Positions 12,011 to 23,682 of a DNA stretch of 64,000 nucleotides are shown piece after piece. The notes beneath the pieces are model-generated. The model was not told the origin of the DNA and did not search any database. It saw only the letters and a program-made list of their open reading frames with translations. Source of the stretch: Pantoea septica (lineage in GTDB: Bacteria; Pseudomonadota; Gammaproteobacteria; Enterobacterales; Enterobacteriaceae). Every line of letters begins with the position of its first letter. The stretch's first letter is position 1. The DNA is taken from assembly GCF_002095575.1 (NCBI RefSeq), contig NZ_MLJJ01000002.1, positions 124,001 through 188,000 on the forward strand, in the 5' to 3' direction. The translations under genes and the position numbers were made by a program.

Positions 12011-13263
12011 TCAAGGCAACGGACAGAAAACTGGTAGTTGGACTCGAAATTGGCACCGCGAAGGTCGCCGCCCTGGTTGGGGAAATTCTGCCCGATGGTA
12101 TGGTCAACATTATCGGGGTGGGCAGCTGCCCGTCTCGTGGTATGGATAAAGGCGGCGTAAACGACCTTGAGTCGGTGGTGAAATGCGTACAGCGCGCCAT
12201 CGATCAGGCCGAGCTGATGGCGGATTGCCAGATCTCTTCCGTCTATCTCGCTTTATCGGGCAAACATATCAGCTGCCAGAACGAAATCGGGATGGTTCCG
12301 ATTTCCGAAGAGGAAGTGACTCAGGATGATGTGGAAAACGTCGTACACACTGCGAAGTCAGTGCGCGTGCGCGATGAGCACCGCATCCTGCATGTTATTC
12401 CTCAGGAATACGCTATCGATTATCAGGAAGGCATCAAAAATCCGGTTGGTTTGTCGGGCGTGCGCATGCAGGCAAAAGTGCACCTGATCACATGTCACAA
12501 CGATATGGCGAAAAATATCGTCAAGGCCGTTGAACGTTGCGGCCTGAAAGTTGACCAACTGATTTTTGCCGGTCTGGCGTCCAGTTTCGCGGTGCTGACC
12601 GAAGACGAACGTGAGCTTGGCGTCTGTGTTGTCGACGTCGGCGGCGGTACAATGGATATTGCTGTTTATACAGGCGGCGCGCTGCGTCACACTAAAGTGA
12701 TCCCCTATGCGGGTAACGTGGTCACCAGCGACATCGCCTACGCGTTCGGCACGCCGCCGACAGACGCCGAAGCGATCAAGGTTCGCCACGGCTGCGCGCT
12801 GGGATCGATTGTCGGCAAAGACGAAAACGTCGAAGTGCCGAGCGTGGGCGGACGTCCGCCGCGCAGTCTGCAACGGCAGACGCTGGCCGAAGTGATCGAG
12901 CCGCGCTACACCGAATTGCTGAATCTGGTCAATGACGAGATTTTGCAGCTACAGGAACAACTGCGTCAGCAGGGCGTTAAGCACCATCTGGCAGCCGGGA
13001 TCGTACTGACCGGTGGCGCGGCGCAAATTGAAGGGCTGGCCGCCTGCGCGCAACGCGTTTTCCATACGCAGGTGCGCATCGGGCAGCCGCTCAATATCAC
13101 AGGATTGACGGATTACGCGCAGGAACCTTATTACTCGACCGCAGTGGGACTGCTGCACTATGGCAAAGAGTCCCATATGAACGGCGATGCAGAGACGGAA
13201 AAACGCGCATCGGTGGGCAACTGGTTCAAGCGCATCAATAGCTGGTTGAAGAAAGAATTTTGA
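12007..13263 (+). CDS. ftsA: Cell division protein FtsA, actin-like membrane tether of FtsZ
   Basis: Actin-fold ATPase that anchors FtsZ to the inner membrane and recruits later division proteins. It has 418 residues (E. coli 420). Visible are the phosphate-1 region [15 protein letters not shown], the phosphate-2 region [14 protein letters not shown] and the adenosine motif [11 protein letters not shown]. The C-terminal amphipathic helix ([15 protein letters not shown]) inserts into the membrane. It overlaps ftsQ by 4 bp. Confidence 0.97.
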   Translation: MIKATDRKLVVGLEIGTAKVAALVGEILPDGMVNIIGVGSCPSRGMDKGGVNDLESVVKCVQRAIDQAELMADCQISSVYLALSGKHISCQNEIGMVPISEEEVTQDDVENVVHTAKSVRVRDEHRILHVIPQEYAIDYQEGIKNPVGLSGVRMQAKVHLITCHNDMAKNIVKAVERCGLKVDQLIFAGLASSFAVLTEDERELGVCVVDVGGGTMDIAVYTGGALRHTKVIPYAGNVVTSDIAYAFGTPPTDAEAIKVRHGCALGSIVGKDENVEVPSVGGRPPRSLQRQTLAEVIEPRYTELLNLVNDEILQLQEQLRQQGVKHHLAAGIVLTGGAAQIEGLAACAQRVFHTQVRIGQPLNITGLTDYAQEPYYSTAVGLLHYGKESHMNGDAETEKRASVGNWFKRINSWLKKEF

Positions 13264-13272
13264 TTTTAGAAA

Positions 13273-13303
13273 GGAGACCATGCTGGCACTGTTTATGGTC
13301 TCC
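13273..13303 (+). repeat. 9-bp inverted repeat between ftsA and ftsZ
   Basis: The arms GGAGACCAT and ATGGTCTCC are perfect complements separated by 13 bases. They lie 29 bp before the ftsZ ATG and do not cover its GGAGAG ribosome site at 13321-13326. There is no T-run. It could stabilise ftsZ mRNA or mark a processing site; the function is unknown. Confidence 0.65.
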
Positions 13304-13332
13304 AGGCGACAGGCACATAACGGAGAGAAATC

Positions 13333-14487
<1,155 letters not shown>

Positions 14488-14536
14488 GAATAACCTGAGA
14501 ATTGGGATTCTCCGCTCTTTGTGCTAAAGTGTTCGC

Positions 14537-14559
14537 CCGCTGGTAAAGTATACTAGCGG
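14537..14559 (+). promoter_or_regulatory. Probable lpxC promoter -10 box within an imperfect palindrome
   Basis: TATACT at 14549-14554 is a good -10 box, 35 bp before the lpxC start. It lies inside an imperfect palindrome whose arms are CCGCT and AGCGG. No convincing -35 hexamer is seen at 17 bp. The position fits the known separate lpxC promoter of E. coli, but activity here is inferred. Confidence 0.5.
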
Positions 14560-14588
14560 TCGGATGGGTAATATTGCGAGATAATACG

Positions 14589-15506
14589 ATGATCAAACAA
14601 AGGACATTAAAACGTATTGTTCAGGCGACTGGCGTCGGTTTACATACCGGCAAGAAAGTCACGCTGACACTACGCCCTGCGCCGGCTAATACCGGGGTCA
14701 TCTATCGTCGCACTGACTTGAATCCACCGGTTGATTTCCCGGCTGATGCAAAATACGTGCGCGACACCATGCTGAGTACCTGCCTGGTGAATGATGAAGG
14801 CGTACGTATTTCGACGGTTGAGCATTTGAACGCCGCGCTGGCTGGTCTGGGTATCGACAACATTATTGTTGAAGTGGATGCGCCGGAAATTCCGATTATG
14901 GACGGCAGCGCCGCGCCTTTCATCTATCTGCTGATGGATGCGGGCATCGAACAGTTGAACAGCGCCAAGAAATTCGTGCGCGTTAAGCAGACTGTTCGCG
15001 TGGAAGATGGCGACAAGTGGGCCGAAATTAAGCCGTACAACGGTTTCTCTCTCGACTTCACCATCGACTTCAACCATCCGGCGATCGACTCCAGCTCTCA
15101 GCGCTATCAGCTGAACTTCTCTGCCGACTCTTTTGTTCGTCAGATCAGCCGCGCGCGTACTTTCGGCTTTATGCGCGAAATCGAGTATCTGCAATCCAAA
15201 GGCCTGTGCCTGGGCGGTAGTCTGGATTGCGCGATCGGTCTCGACGATTTCCGCGTGCTGAATGAAGAAGGCCTGCGTTTTGAAGATGAATTCGTTCGTC
15301 ACAAAATGCTGGATGCGATCGGCGACCTGTTTATGTGCGGCCACAATATTATCGGCGCGTTTACCGCGTTCAAATCAGGCCACGCACTGAACAACAAGCT
15401 GCTTCAGGCCGTCCTGGCGAAACAAGAAGCCTGGGAATGGGCTACCTTCGAAGACGAAGCGGAACTGCCGCTGGCGTTCAAGGCACCGAATCTGGTTCTG
15501 GCTTAA
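14589..15506 (+). CDS. lpxC: UDP-3-O-acyl-N-acetylglucosamine deacetylase
   Basis: Zinc amidase that performs the committed step of lipid A synthesis. The ATG at 14589 gives 305 residues, the E. coli length; an upstream in-frame TTG at 14574 is ignored. Zinc ligands are visible as H79 in STVEHLNA and as the pair in [12 protein letters not shown]. The general-base and binding residues of the C-terminal region are present. It is the last gene of the dcw cluster and is followed by a strong terminator. Confidence 0.97.
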   Translation: MIKQRTLKRIVQATGVGLHTGKKVTLTLRPAPANTGVIYRRTDLNPPVDFPADAKYVRDTMLSTCLVNDEGVRISTVEHLNAALAGLGIDNIIVEVDAPEIPIMDGSAAPFIYLLMDAGIEQLNSAKKFVRVKQTVRVEDGDKWAEIKPYNGFSLDFTIDFNHPAIDSSSQRYQLNFSADSFVRQISRARTFGFMREIEYLQSKGLCLGGSLDCAIGLDDFRVLNEEGLRFEDEFVRHKMLDAIGDLFMCGHNIIGAFTAFKSGHALNNKLLQAVLAKQEAWEWATFEDEAELPLAFKAPNLVLA

Positions 15507-15525
15507 TTACCCCGGAACCTTTAAA

Positions 15526-15577
15526 GGCTGGTATTTGCTGACAACCCTCTCCGGTCAGCAGCGCCAGCCTTTTTTTA
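15526..15577 (+). terminator. Rho-independent terminator after lpxC
   Basis: The outer stem GGCTGG / CCAGCC and inner stem GCTGAC / GTCAGC, with a short internal bulge, are followed by seven Ts. It lies 19 bp after the lpxC stop. Confidence 0.85.
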
Positions 15578-15810
15578 TTGCCCTTTTTTTGACCCCCTGA
15601 AATTTTCAGGCATGCTTCGCAGCAAAGAGTGCGACGTTGCTGAAACGCTGAACAAACAGGCGGCTTTTCTTCCGGAGCGACTTTAAACACTGATGTGGGC
15701 GCGCCACATTAATGGTACTATCAGGCGCTCTGATAAGCTGAGCGCCGCTGTTCGAAGAGAGCGGCAACCCCCTGACAACGGCGCGATCGTTAATGCGCAA
15801 TGGAAGAGTT
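15578..15810. other. Gene-free stretch before secM
   Basis: I see no gene here. It holds two adjacent hairpins: GGCGCTC / GAGCGCC at 15724-15746 and CCGCT / AGCGG at 15745-15764. A promoter for secM-secA would be expected here because the lpxC terminator precedes it, but no clear -35/-10 pair can be assigned by eye. Confidence 0.5.
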
Positions 15811-16317
15811 GTGATCGGAATTTTTCTACGCTGGCGACATTTAGGCAGACGCTATTTCTGGCCTCATCTCCTGTTGGGGATGGTGGCGGCCAGCTTTGGC
15901 TTGCCTGTCTGCGCCCAGAGCGCTGAATTCAACACTTCATCCGAATCCTCTTCCAGCAGCCTCTTTGTCGGCAACGCCGCGCGCTTCGATCATCTGATCC
16001 GGCTGCAGGAAACGGCGCGTCGTCCCAGCTTTACGATAGACTACTGGCATCAGCACGCCATCCGCACCGTTATCCGCCATCTTTCCTTTACCCTGACGCC
16101 GCAGGCGGAAACACCCGACAACCTGCCGCTGGCGGCGCACAAGCTGGCGTTGATCGATTCGCTTCAGGCGTTGCTGACCACCCATACTTCTTTGCGTCAG
16201 CCGTCGCAGCCGGTCGCCAACGCGCCGCGCGATGCGCTCGCACCCGCCACTTCACTGGCCGACTGGCGCAGTAAAACCCATGCAATTCGCGCCGGACCGT
16301 CTACGCTGCTTGTCTGA
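15811..16317 (+). CDS. secM: Secretion monitor SecM, arrest peptide controlling secA
   Basis: Secreted regulatory peptide whose translation pauses when Sec export is slow, exposing the secA ribosome site. The GTG at 15811 gives 168 residues (E. coli 170, also GTG) and aligns with the conserved N-terminal RYFWPHLLLGMVAAS export signal, ending near AQSAE. The segment DYWHQHAIRTVIRHLSF is nearly identical to E. coli. The arrest region near the C-terminus keeps W and IRAGP but differs at other key positions (see the separate entry). The secA gene follows after 70 bp. Confidence 0.93.
   Translation: MIGIFLRWRHLGRRYFWPHLLLGMVAASFGLPVCAQSAEFNTSSESSSSSLFVGNAARFDHLIRLQETARRPSFTIDYWHQHAIRTVIRHLSFTLTPQAETPDNLPLAAHKLALIDSLQALLTTHTSLRQPSQPVANAPRDALAPATSLADWRSKTHAIRAGPSTLLV
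16249..16299 (+). promoter_or_regulatory. SecM translational arrest motif, divergent form
   Basis: The canonical motif is FxxxxWIxxxxGIRAGP. Here the aligned residues read T-S-L-A-D-W-R-S-K-T-H-A-I-R-A-G-P. Trp and IRAGP are kept, including the Arg and Pro known to be essential. Phe is Thr, the Ile after Trp is Arg, and the first Gly of GIRAGP is Ala. Alignment is unambiguous because the spacing between Trp and the RAGP core is unchanged. Confidence 0.85.
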
Positions 16318-16387
16318 AACGTCTTTTAAAATACCTTTATTCATTATCGCAGCCCGCATTACGCAGCTGAATTGAGAAGTTTTTAAT

Positions 16388-19093
16388 ATGTTAATCAAGC
16401 TTTTAACCAAAATGTTTGGCAGCAGCAACGATCGTACCCTGCGCCGCATGCGCAAAGTCGTAGACGTCATCAATAAGATGGAGCCGGATTTCGAAAAGCT
16501 TTCCGACGATGAGCTGAAAGCGAAAACCGACGAGTTCCGCGAGCGCCTGAAAAAGGGCGAGACGCTGGAAAGCCTGATCCCGGAAGCGTTCGCCACGGTG
16601 CGTGAAGCAAGTAAGCGCGTCTTCGGCATGCGTCACTTTGATGTTCAGCTGATTGGCGGCATGGTGCTGAACGATCGCTGCATCGCGGAGATGCGTACCG
16701 GTGAAGGTAAAACGCTGACCGCAACCCTGCCGGCATACCTCAACGCGCTGAGCGGTAAAGGCGTGCACGTCGTGACCGTCAACGACTACCTGGCGCAGCG
16801 CGATGCGGAAAATAACCGTCCGCTGTTCGAGTTCCTGGGCCTGAGCGTCGGCATTAACCTGCCGGGCATGCCTTCGGTGGCGAAGCGAGAAGCCTACGCG
16901 GCGGATATCACCTACGGTACCAACAACGAATATGGCTTCGACTATCTGCGCGACAATATGGCGTTCAGCCCGGAAGAGCGCGTGCAGCGCAAGCTGAACT
17001 ATGCGCTGGTGGATGAGGTCGACTCCATTCTGATCGACGAAGCGCGTACGCCGCTGATTATCTCCGGTCCGGCGGAAGACAGCTCGGAAATGTACACCAA
17101 AGTTAATAAAATCATTCCTAGCCTGGTGCGTCAGGAGAAAGAAGATTCTGACAACTTCCAGGGCGAAGGCGATTTCTGGGTCGACGAGAAAGCGCGTCAG
17201 GCGCACATGACCGAGCGCGGCCTGGTCAAGGTGGAAGAGCTGTTGGTGAGCCAGGGCATTATGGAAGAGGGCGAGTCGCTCTATTCGCCGACCAACATTA
17301 TGCTGATGCATCACGTTACCGCGGCTCTGCGCGCCCACGCGCTCTTTACGCGCGACGTGGATTACATCGTGAAAGATGGCGAAGTGGTTATCGTCGACGA
17401 ACACACCGGCCGCACCATGCAGGGCCGCCGCTGGTCGGATGGTCTGCACCAGGCGATTGAAGCCAAAGAGGGCGTGGAGATCCAGAACGAGAACCAGACG
17501 CTGGCTTCCATCACCTTCCAGAACTACTTCCGCCTCTACGAGAAGCTGGCCGGTATGACCGGTACGGCGGACACTGAGGCCTTCGAGTTCAGCTCTATTT
17601 ATAAACTCGACACCATCGTCGTGCCGACCAACCGCCCGATGGTGCGTAAAGATCTGCCCGATCTGGTCTATATGACCGAAAAAGAGAAGATCGATGCAAT
17701 CATCGAAGATATCCGCGAGCGGACCGCTAATGGCCAGCCGGTGCTGGTGGGTACGATTTCTATCGAAAAATCGGAAGTGGTCTCTAACGAGCTGACGCGC
17801 GCGGGCATCAAGCACAACGTGCTGAACGCCAAGTTCCACGCCCGCGAAGCGGACATCGTCGCCCAGGCGGGCCAGCCGGGCGCGGTCACCATCGCTACCA
17901 ACATGGCGGGTCGTGGTACCGATATTATGCTGGGCGGCAGCTGGCATGCGGAAGTCGCCGAGCTGGCAGAGCCGACCGAAACGCAGATTGAAGCGATCAA
18001 AGCGGCCTGGCAGCAGCGCCACGATGCGGTGCTGGCTTCAGGCGGCCTGCATATTATCGGCACCGAGCGCCACGAGTCGCGTCGTATCGATAACCAGCTG
18101 CGCGGCCGCGCCGGTCGTCAGGGCGACGCCGGCTCTTCCCGCTTCTATCTGTCGATGGAAGATGCGCTGATGCGTATTTTCGCTTCGGATCGCGTCTCTA
18201 ACATGATGCGTAAACTGGGCATGAAGCCTGGCGAAGCGATCGAGCACCCGTGGGTGACCAAAGCCATCGCTAATGCGCAGCGTAAAGTCGAGAGCCGCAA
18301 CTTCGATATTCGTAAGCAGCTGCTGGAGTATGACGATGTGGCTAATGACCAGCGTCGCGCCATCTACAGCCAGCGTAACGAACTGCTTGACGTTTCCGAC
18401 GTTAGCGAAACCATTAACAGCATTCGCGAAGACGTGTTTAAAACCACGATCGATACCTACATTCCGCCGCAGTCGCTTGAAGAGATGTGGGACGTGCCGG
18501 GGCTGGAAGAGCGCCTGCGCGCTGACTTCGACCTCGATCTGCCGATCGCTGAGTGGCTGGATAAAGAGCCGGATCTGCATGAAGAGACGCTGCGCGAGCG
18601 CATCATGACGCGTGCCCGCGAAAGCTACGCCAGCAAGGAAGAGATTGTCGGCGTCGAGATGATGCGCAACTTCGAAAAAGGCGTGATGCTGCAGACGCTG
18701 GATTCGCTGTGGAAAGAGCATCTGGCGGCGATGGACTACCTGCGTCAGGGCATCCATCTGCGCGGCTATGCGCAGAAAGATCCTAAGCAAGAGTACAAAC
18801 GCGAATCTTTCGCCATGTTCGCGGCCATGCTCGAGTCGCTGAAGTATGAAGTAGTCAGCACGCTGAGCAAGGTGCAGGTGCGCATGCCGGAAGAGGTGGA
18901 AGCGATGGAGCAGCAGCGTCGCGAAGAAGCGGAACGTCTGGCGCAGCAGCAGCAGCTTAGCCATGTTGACGATGAAGCGGCCGCGGCCGCATCGCTGGCC
19001 GCGCAGAGCGGCGAGCGTAAGGTCGGACGAAACGATCTTTGCCCGTGCGGCTCCGGTAAAAAATATAAGCAGTGTCACGGCCGACTGGCCTGA
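16388..19093 (+). CDS. secA: Preprotein translocase ATPase SecA
   Basis: Motor ATPase that drives proteins through SecYEG. It has 901 residues, the E. coli length. Walker A is in [11 protein letters not shown] and the DEAD-type Walker B in [14 protein letters not shown]. The helicase-like motif TNMAGRGTD is in NBD2, and the C-terminal zinc site [13 protein letters not shown] contributes C885, C887, C896 and H897. Expression is expected to be set by secM pausing just upstream. A TTCG-loop terminator follows. Confidence 0.98.
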   Translation: MLIKLLTKMFGSSNDRTLRRMRKVVDVINKMEPDFEKLSDDELKAKTDEFRERLKKGETLESLIPEAFATVREASKRVFGMRHFDVQLIGGMVLNDRCIAEMRTGEGKTLTATLPAYLNALSGKGVHVVTVNDYLAQRDAENNRPLFEFLGLSVGINLPGMPSVAKREAYAADITYGTNNEYGFDYLRDNMAFSPEERVQRKLNYALVDEVDSILIDEARTPLIISGPAEDSSEMYTKVNKIIPSLVRQEKEDSDNFQGEGDFWVDEKARQAHMTERGLVKVEELLVSQGIMEEGESLYSPTNIMLMHHVTAALRAHALFTRDVDYIVKDGEVVIVDEHTGRTMQGRRWSDGLHQAIEAKEGVEIQNENQTLASITFQNYFRLYEKLAGMTGTADTEAFEFSSIYKLDTIVVPTNRPMVRKDLPDLVYMTEKEKIDAIIEDIRERTANGQPVLVGTISIEKSEVVSNELTRAGIKHNVLNAKFHAREADIVAQAGQPGAVTIATNMAGRGTDIMLGGSWHAEVAELAEPTETQIEAIKAAWQQRHDAVLASGGLHIIGTERHESRRIDNQLRGRAGRQGDAGSSRFYLSMEDALMRIFASDRVSNMMRKLGMKPGEAIEHPWVTKAIANAQRKVESRNFDIRKQLLEYDDVANDQRRAIYSQRNELLDVSDVSETINSIREDVFKTTIDTYIPPQSLEEMWDVPGLEERLRADFDLDLPIAEWLDKEPDLHEETLRERIMTRARESYASKEEIVGVEMMRNFEKGVMLQTLDSLWKEHLAAMDYLRQGIHLRGYAQKDPKQEYKRESFAMFAAMLESLKYEVVSTLSKVQVRMPEEVEAMEQQRREEAERLAQQQQLSHVDDEAAAAASLAAQSGERKVGRNDLCPCGSGKKYKQCHGRLA

Positions 19094-19100
19094 CAGTCGC

Positions 19101-19128
19101 AAAAAAAGGCGCTTCGGCGCCTTTTTTC
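19101..19128 (+). terminator. Rho-independent terminator after secA
   Basis: An A-run, the GGCGC / GCGCC stem closed by a TTCG tetraloop and a run of six Ts lie directly after the secA stop. The A and T runs pair, so it could act in both directions. Confidence 0.9.
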
Positions 19129-19210
19129 TTGTCGACGCGGCGCGGTTAACTTTGCGCCATCCATGCTTTAAAATCAGCGCACATTCACTTACCGGACGTG
19201 GAAAAAATTT

Positions 19211-19606
19211 ATGAAGCACCTGCAGGTTGCCGTTGGCATCATCCGTAACGCCGATAAAGAGATCTTTCTGGCTCAGCGCCCGGCGTCGTCCCATATGGCG
19301 AATATGTGGGAGTTTCCTGGCGGTAAAATCGAGGCTGGCGAAAGCGCAGAAGAGGCACTGAAGCGCGAACTGCTGGAAGAGACCGGCATTGAAGTGACGC
19401 AGGCGACAGCGATTGGCACGGCGGATCATACCTATGACGCGCTGCGCGTGACGCTCAACTTCTTTCTGGTGGAAGGCTGGGAAGGCGAGCCGTGGGGACG
19501 AGAAGGGCAGCCGCAGCGCTGGGTCGCCCAACGCGAGCTGGTCGCGGAAGAGTTCCCGCCGGCTAACCATTCGCTGGTTGCGCGTCTGGTCGCCGGCGAT
19601 CTTTAA
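19211..19606 (+). CDS. mutT: 8-oxo-dGTP diphosphatase MutT
   Basis: Removes oxidised 8-oxo-dGTP from the nucleotide pool, preventing A:T to C:G mutations. Its 131 residues include a complete NUDIX box, G38 x5 E44 x7 R52-E53 to EETGI (residue 60). It follows secA as in E. coli. The secA terminator implies a promoter of its own in the 80-bp gap, where none is obvious. Confidence 0.96.
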   Translation: MKHLQVAVGIIRNADKEIFLAQRPASSHMANMWEFPGGKIEAGESAEEALKRELLEETGIEVTQATAIGTADHTYDALRVTLNFFLVEGWEGEPWGREGQPQRWVAQRELVAEEFPPANHSLVARLVAGDL

Positions 19607-19607
19607 T

Positions 19608-19629
19608 AGCAGGGGCGCGAGCCCCTGCT
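19608..19629. terminator. Hairpin between convergent mutT and yacG
   Basis: A perfect 9-bp stem AGCAGGGGC / GCCCCTGCT with a GCGA loop fits exactly between the two convergent stop codons. No T-run is present on either side, so it may act as an mRNA 3'-end stabiliser or a weak terminator. Confidence 0.6.
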
Positions 19630-19630
19630 G

Positions 19631-19828
19631 TCAGTGCTGTTCTTCGCTCCAGTCATCGCTGTCGTTCAGATCGCCTTCGCTGGGGATCCGCTTCTCTTCG
19701 TCCGCCCATTCGCCTAAATCGATCAGCTGGCAGCGCTTGCTGCAGAATGGGCGCCATGGGCTGAGCTCATCCCAGATTACATCTTTCCCGCAGTGCGGAC
19801 ACTGAACGGTAATCACTTCATTTTGCAT
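19631..19828 (-). CDS. yacG: DNA gyrase inhibitor YacG, zinc-binding
   Basis: Small protein of 65 residues that binds gyrase subunit B and inhibits it. Two zinc-binding pairs are visible, CPHC near the N-terminus and CSKRC later, followed by an acidic C-terminal tail. I chose ATG at 19828 (M-Q-N-E-V), which has an AGAGGTAG ribosome site and gives the E. coli length; an upstream in-frame start would add six residues. It is the last gene of a coaE-zapD-yacG operon. Confidence 0.93.
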   Translation of the reverse strand: MQNEVITVQCPHCGKDVIWDELSPWRPFCSKRCQLIDLGEWADEEKRIPSEGDLNDSDDWSEEQH

Positions 19829-19836
19829 AGCTACCT

Positions 19837-20580
19837 CTAACAACATGCCAGTTCAAAGTTAAGTCGTGCGGGCACTTCGCCGCGTTCGCTGTCCAGCGGC
19901 AGAAAGCGAATGGCGTAACGACTTTTGTGGCCGGAAACCTGGGGATAAAGCGCATCTTCCAGCTGTAGCTGCAGGCGCAGCAGATCTGCGCCCTCGGCGT
20001 TGTCCTGATAAAAACCGTTCAGGCTGGTCTGATGGCGGAAAGCACCTGACTGACGAATAAGATCCAGAATCATCGCCAGGCTTTGATGAAGCGGCGCCAG
20101 CGTCTCCAGCCAGGCGGAAATGTGACCGTCGCGCACCTCCTGCGGCTGATGCAGCCAGATATGCAGACCTGGCAGATCGAAGCTGCAACAGCCGCCCGGA
20201 ATGCTGAGGCGCTGACGCACCAGACCGATAAGTCGATCTTCGCGCAGCTGCTGTCCCATCCGCGGCGCGCTGTTGAGCTGAACCGCCTGCGCTTTGAGCT
20301 TGTCGCGCAGCGCATCGACCACGGCCATGTCGACGCCCGGCACGTCGGCCCAGGCGCGCAGCTTTTGCTGCTGACGCTCCAGCTCCTTCAGCAGCTCAGT
20401 GCGCATATCGCCGCGCTCGAAAATATCCAGCAGCTCGCCGATGATGCGAAAAAAGGTCAGCGCCGAGGCGGTGCCGGTAACCGGGACGGTTTCATGCAGC
20501 TGCTGAATTAAGAATTCCACGCGCAGCCAGGTGCGCATTTTTTCATTCAGGGGATGTTCAAACAGAACGACTGTACTCAT
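19837..20580 (-). CDS. zapD: Z-ring-associated protein ZapD
   Basis: Cytoplasmic protein that bundles FtsZ filaments and supports Z-ring assembly. Start at 20580 ([10 protein letters not shown]) gives 247 residues, as in E. coli. It is predicted to be largely helical, with a beta-rich C-terminal half. It lies 4 bp after coaE and 8 bp before yacG, so the three are probably cotranscribed. Confidence 0.94.
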   Translation of the reverse strand: MSTVVLFEHPLNEKMRTWLRVEFLIQQLHETVPVTGTASALTFFRIIGELLDIFERGDMRTELLKELERQQQKLRAWADVPGVDMAVVDALRDKLKAQAVQLNSAPRMGQQLREDRLIGLVRQRLSIPGGCCSFDLPGLHIWLHQPQEVRDGHISAWLETLAPLHQSLAMILDLIRQSGAFRHQTSLNGFYQDNAEGADLLRLQLQLEDALYPQVSGHKSRYAIRFLPLDSERGEVPARLNFELACC

Positions 20581-20584
20581 GGCG

Positions 20585-21193
20585 TTAATCCTGTTGCGTT
20601 GCCGCCAGCGCCAGATAGCGCTGGTGCAGAGCGGCAACCTGCGGCAGCGCCTCATCGGGCGTGCCGCCGTTATTAATGACGTCGTCGGCTGCGGCGAGGC
20701 GCGCACTGCGCGTCGCCTGAGCGGACAGAATATTTTGCGCCTGCTGGCGATCTATGCCGTCGCGCTGGATAGTGCGCCTGAGCTGCGTCGCTTCATCGAC
20801 GTCGACCACCAGAACGCGATCCGCCTGATGCTGCAGGCCATTTTCGACTAGCAACGGCACAACCCACAGCACATAGGGCGCGGTCGACAGCGCTCTTAGC
20901 TGCTGCGTGCGGGCGTTAATCAGGGGATGAAGCAGATTATTCAGCCAGGTTTTTTCATCGGGCGACTGGAAAATAATCTTTCTCAGTCGGGCGCGATTCA
21001 GTGCGCCTTGCTCTGTCAGGATGCTTTCACCGTGCCGCTCCACTATTTGCTGCAGCGCCGCCGATCCCGGCTCGACCACCTCGCGCGCGATAACGTCCGC
21101 GTCGATAATGGGTACGCCAAGCGCCGCAAAAGCATTGGCGATGGTGCTCTTTCCACTGCCGATTCCTCCGGTCAGCGCCACGGTATAAGGCAT
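20585..21193 (-). CDS. coaE: Dephospho-CoA kinase
   Basis: Catalyses the last step of coenzyme A synthesis, phosphorylating the 3'-hydroxyl of dephospho-CoA. It has 202 residues (E. coli 206), with the P-loop GGIGSGKST at residues 9-17 near the N-terminus. It is the first gene of the coaE-zapD-yacG operon and is divergent from guaC across a 216-bp gap. Three panB-panC-panD genes for the same pathway lie further along the window. Confidence 0.96.
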   Translation of the reverse strand: MPYTVALTGGIGSGKSTIANAFAALGVPIIDADVIAREVVEPGSAALQQIVERHGESILTEQGALNRARLRKIIFQSPDEKTWLNNLLHPLINARTQQLRALSTAPYVLWVVPLLVENGLQHQADRVLVVDVDEATQLRRTIQRDGIDRQQAQNILSAQATRSARLAAADDVINNGGTPDEALPQVAALHQRYLALAATQQD

Positions 21194-21409
21194 ATTACTC
21201 TCTCAGGCGCGCTACGCAGCGGGCAAGCCGAAGCGCAAAACTGTGTGCGCGATCACAATGAAAATTCTCAGCTAAATTTATCGGATTGTAGCTTAAATAA
21301 AGTGAAATTCGCAGTCTTGTCGGCAGACGTAGGGCGCGTATGATTATGCCACTGGAGCCGTGTGCGCTACCCGAACTGCGATTCGCCGCCACTTACCAGG
21401 ACAATTTTT

Positions 21410-22450
21410 ATGCGTATTGAAGAAGATTTAAAGCTGGGTTTTAAAGACGTGCTGATCCGCCCTAAACGCTCCACGCTGAAAAGCCGCTCTGAAGTCGAAC
21501 TGGAACGTCACTTTACCTTTAAGCATTCCGGCCTGAGCTGGAGCGGCGTGCCGGTGATTGCCGCCAATATGGACACCGTCGGCACCTTCAGCATGGCGGA
21601 AGCGCTGGCCAGCTTTGATATTCTTACGGCCGTGCATAAGCACTACGGCGTCGACGAATGGCGCGCCTTTATTGAGCGTTCGCCGGTGTCGGTGCTGAAT
21701 CATATTATGGTGTCGACCGGCACATCCGAGGCCGATTTGCAGAAGCTGACGGCGATTCTGGCGCTCTCCGCCGATCTTAAATTCATCTGTATTGACGTAG
21801 CGAACGGCTATTCCGAGCACTTTGTCACCTTCCTGCAGCGCGCGCGCGAACGCTTTCCAGATCGCACCATTTGCGCAGGCAACGTGGTCACCGGCGAAAT
21901 GGTGGAGGAGTTGATACTCTCCGGCGCAGATATCGTTAAGGTCGGCATTGGCCCGGGTTCGGTCTGTACCACGCGCGTGAAAACCGGCGTCGGCTATCCT
22001 CAGCTCTCTGCGGTTATCGAGTGCGCGGATGCGGCGCACGGCCTGGGCGGCCAGATTGTCAGCGACGGCGGCTGCGCGGTGCCGGGCGATATCGCCAAAG
22101 CGTTCGGCGGCGGTGCCGATTTCGTGATGCTGGGCGGCATGCTCGCCGCGCATGACGAGTGCGAGGGAACCGTCGTCGAGGAGAACGGCGAGCAGTTTAT
22201 GCTGTTTTACGGCATGAGTTCGGAATCGGCGATGAAGCGCCATGTTGGCGGCGTCGCGCAGTATCGCGCGGCGGAAGGCAAAACGGTGAAGCTGCCGCTG
22301 CGCGGCCCAGTTGCCGAGACGGCGCGCGACATTCTCGGCGGCCTGCGCTCAGCCTGTACCTATGTCGGCGCAGAGCGGCTGAAGGAGCTGACCAAGCGCA
22401 CCACCTTTATTCGCGTCGCCGAACAGGAAAACCGCGTTTTTAACCGTTAA
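21410..22450 (+). CDS. guaC: GMP reductase
   Basis: NADPH-dependent enzyme that deaminates GMP to IMP in purine salvage. ATG at 21410 gives 346 residues (E. coli 347). The active-site cysteine C186 is in [11 protein letters not shown], and the phosphate-binding DGG...GADFVMLGG segments of the IMPDH/GMPR barrel are present. A longer GTG start at 21362 is in frame but does not match the family N-terminus. Confidence 0.96.
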   Translation: MRIEEDLKLGFKDVLIRPKRSTLKSRSEVELERHFTFKHSGLSWSGVPVIAANMDTVGTFSMAEALASFDILTAVHKHYGVDEWRAFIERSPVSVLNHIMVSTGTSEADLQKLTAILALSADLKFICIDVANGYSEHFVTFLQRARERFPDRTICAGNVVTGEMVEELILSGADIVKVGIGPGSVCTTRVKTGVGYPQLSAVIECADAAHGLGGQIVSDGGCAVPGDIAKAFGGGADFVMLGGMLAAHDECEGTVVEENGEQFMLFYGMSSESAMKRHVGGVAQYRAAEGKTVKLPLRGPVAETARDILGGLRSACTYVGAERLKELTKRTTFIRVAEQENRVFNR

Positions 22451-22465
22451 CCTTTCTCTTTCATC

Positions 22466-22484
22466 AGGGTGCCTGGCGCACCCT
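22466..22484. terminator. Hairpin at the guaC/hofC convergent junction
   Basis: A perfect 7-bp stem AGGGTGC / GCACCCT with a 5-base loop lies 15 bp after guaC and touches the hofC stop codon. No T-run follows; it may still mark the shared 3' end. Confidence 0.5.
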
Positions 22485-23682
22485 AATGAATCACATTTCC
22501 CAGCCCAAACACCGGCAGATACATCGCGATCACCAGCGTGCCGACGATGGCGCCGACGATTAACATCATTGCGGGTTCCAGTGAGGCGGCGAGCGTATCG
22601 GCCAGCGTCAGGGTTTGCGCCTCATGCCACTCCGCCAGCCGCGCCAGCATGGTGTCCAGCGCGCCGGCCTCTTCCCCCACATGCACCAGCTGCATGCAGA
22701 GCGGCGTAAACAGCGGATGATCCTGCATCGCCTGATGCAGCGGCGCGCCCTGCGCAATATGGTGCTGAAGCGCCACGACGGCGTCGCGCCACAGCCGCGT
22801 GGTCAGCGTCGCCTCCGCCGCCTGCAACCCCTGCAGCAACGTAATGCCCGCCCGCTGCGTAAGCTGCAAAACCGCATAGATCTGGCTCAGCTGGCTGCCG
22901 CGCCACAGATCAGAGAGCAGCGGCAGACGCAGCATCAGACGCTGCTCCCACAGCTGCCACGCCGGCGAGCGCCGCCGCAGCGCGCGCCAGGCGGCTGCGC
23001 TCAACAGCAGCGCGACCGCGAGCCAGCCGCCCCAGCGCTGCAGACCGACGGAGAGCGCCATCACCGCCGCGGTAAAGGCGGGGAGCGGAGCGTTAAACGA
23101 GGCGTAGACCGAGACGAATTCCGGCAGTACGAACAGCAGCATGCCAACGCTTACCGCCACGGCCACCAGTAAAATAAACAGCGGATAGCGCAGCGCTTTG
23201 ATCACTTTATTCCATAGATGCTGCTGACGCGCCTGCTGATCGGCCAGCTGCGCGCAGCAGGCATCAAGCTGGCCGGTCAGTTCGCCCACCTGCATCAGCG
23301 CGGCGAACAGGGGCGGAAAAATCTGCGGCCACTGGCTTAACGCCTGCGAGAAGGGCTCGCCGCGCAATATCCGCAGCCGCAGCGCATGCAGCAGCAGTTG
23401 CCAGCCGGGATGCGGATGACCTTGCGACAGCAGCGCCAGCCCCTGCGCCAGCGGCAGGCCCGCTTTGAGCAGTGTGGCAAGCTGCCTGACAAGGTCGATT
23501 TTCTGCTGCCACTTCCAGTCGCGCGCACGCCAGGTCTTGCGGCGCTGCCAGCTAATTGGCAGCAGATCCTGTTCAGCCAGCTGGCGCAGCAGGCTCTCTT
23601 CATCAGCTGCCAGCAGCTGGCCTTCATGCAGCTGCTGCTGGCCGTTAACCGCCTGCCACCGGTAGAGGCTAAGCCGGGACAT
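22483..23682 (-). CDS. hofC: Type IV pilus assembly platform protein HofC (PilC/GspF family)
   Basis: Inner-membrane protein of 399 residues (E. coli 400) with two repeats of the GspF domain, each ending in hydrophobic helices. It would act as the platform that the HofB ATPase drives to assemble PpdD pilin. It overlaps hofB by 14 bp. In E. coli these genes are poorly expressed; whether pili are made here cannot be judged from the sequence. Confidence 0.92.
   Translation of the reverse strand: MSRLSLYRWQAVNGQQQLHEGQLLAADEESLLRQLAEQDLLPISWQRRKTWRARDWKWQQKIDLVRQLATLLKAGLPLAQGLALLSQGHPHPGWQLLLHALRLRILRGEPFSQALSQWPQIFPPLFAALMQVGELTGQLDACCAQLADQQARQQHLWNKVIKALRYPLFILLVAVAVSVGMLLFVLPEFVSVYASFNAPLPAFTAAVMALSVGLQRWGGWLAVALLLSAAAWRALRRRSPAWQLWEQRLMLRLPLLSDLWRGSQLSQIYAVLQLTQRAGITLLQGLQAAEATLTTRLWRDAVVALQHHIAQGAPLHQAMQDHPLFTPLCMQLVHVGEEAGALDTMLARLAEWHEAQTLTLADTLAASLEPAMMLIVGAIVGTLVIAMYLPVFGLGNVIH

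Noticed and set aside
18038..19570. 510-codon antisense frame over secA and mutT
   Set aside because: It spans two certain genes and a terminator hairpin. No start signal or domain is present.
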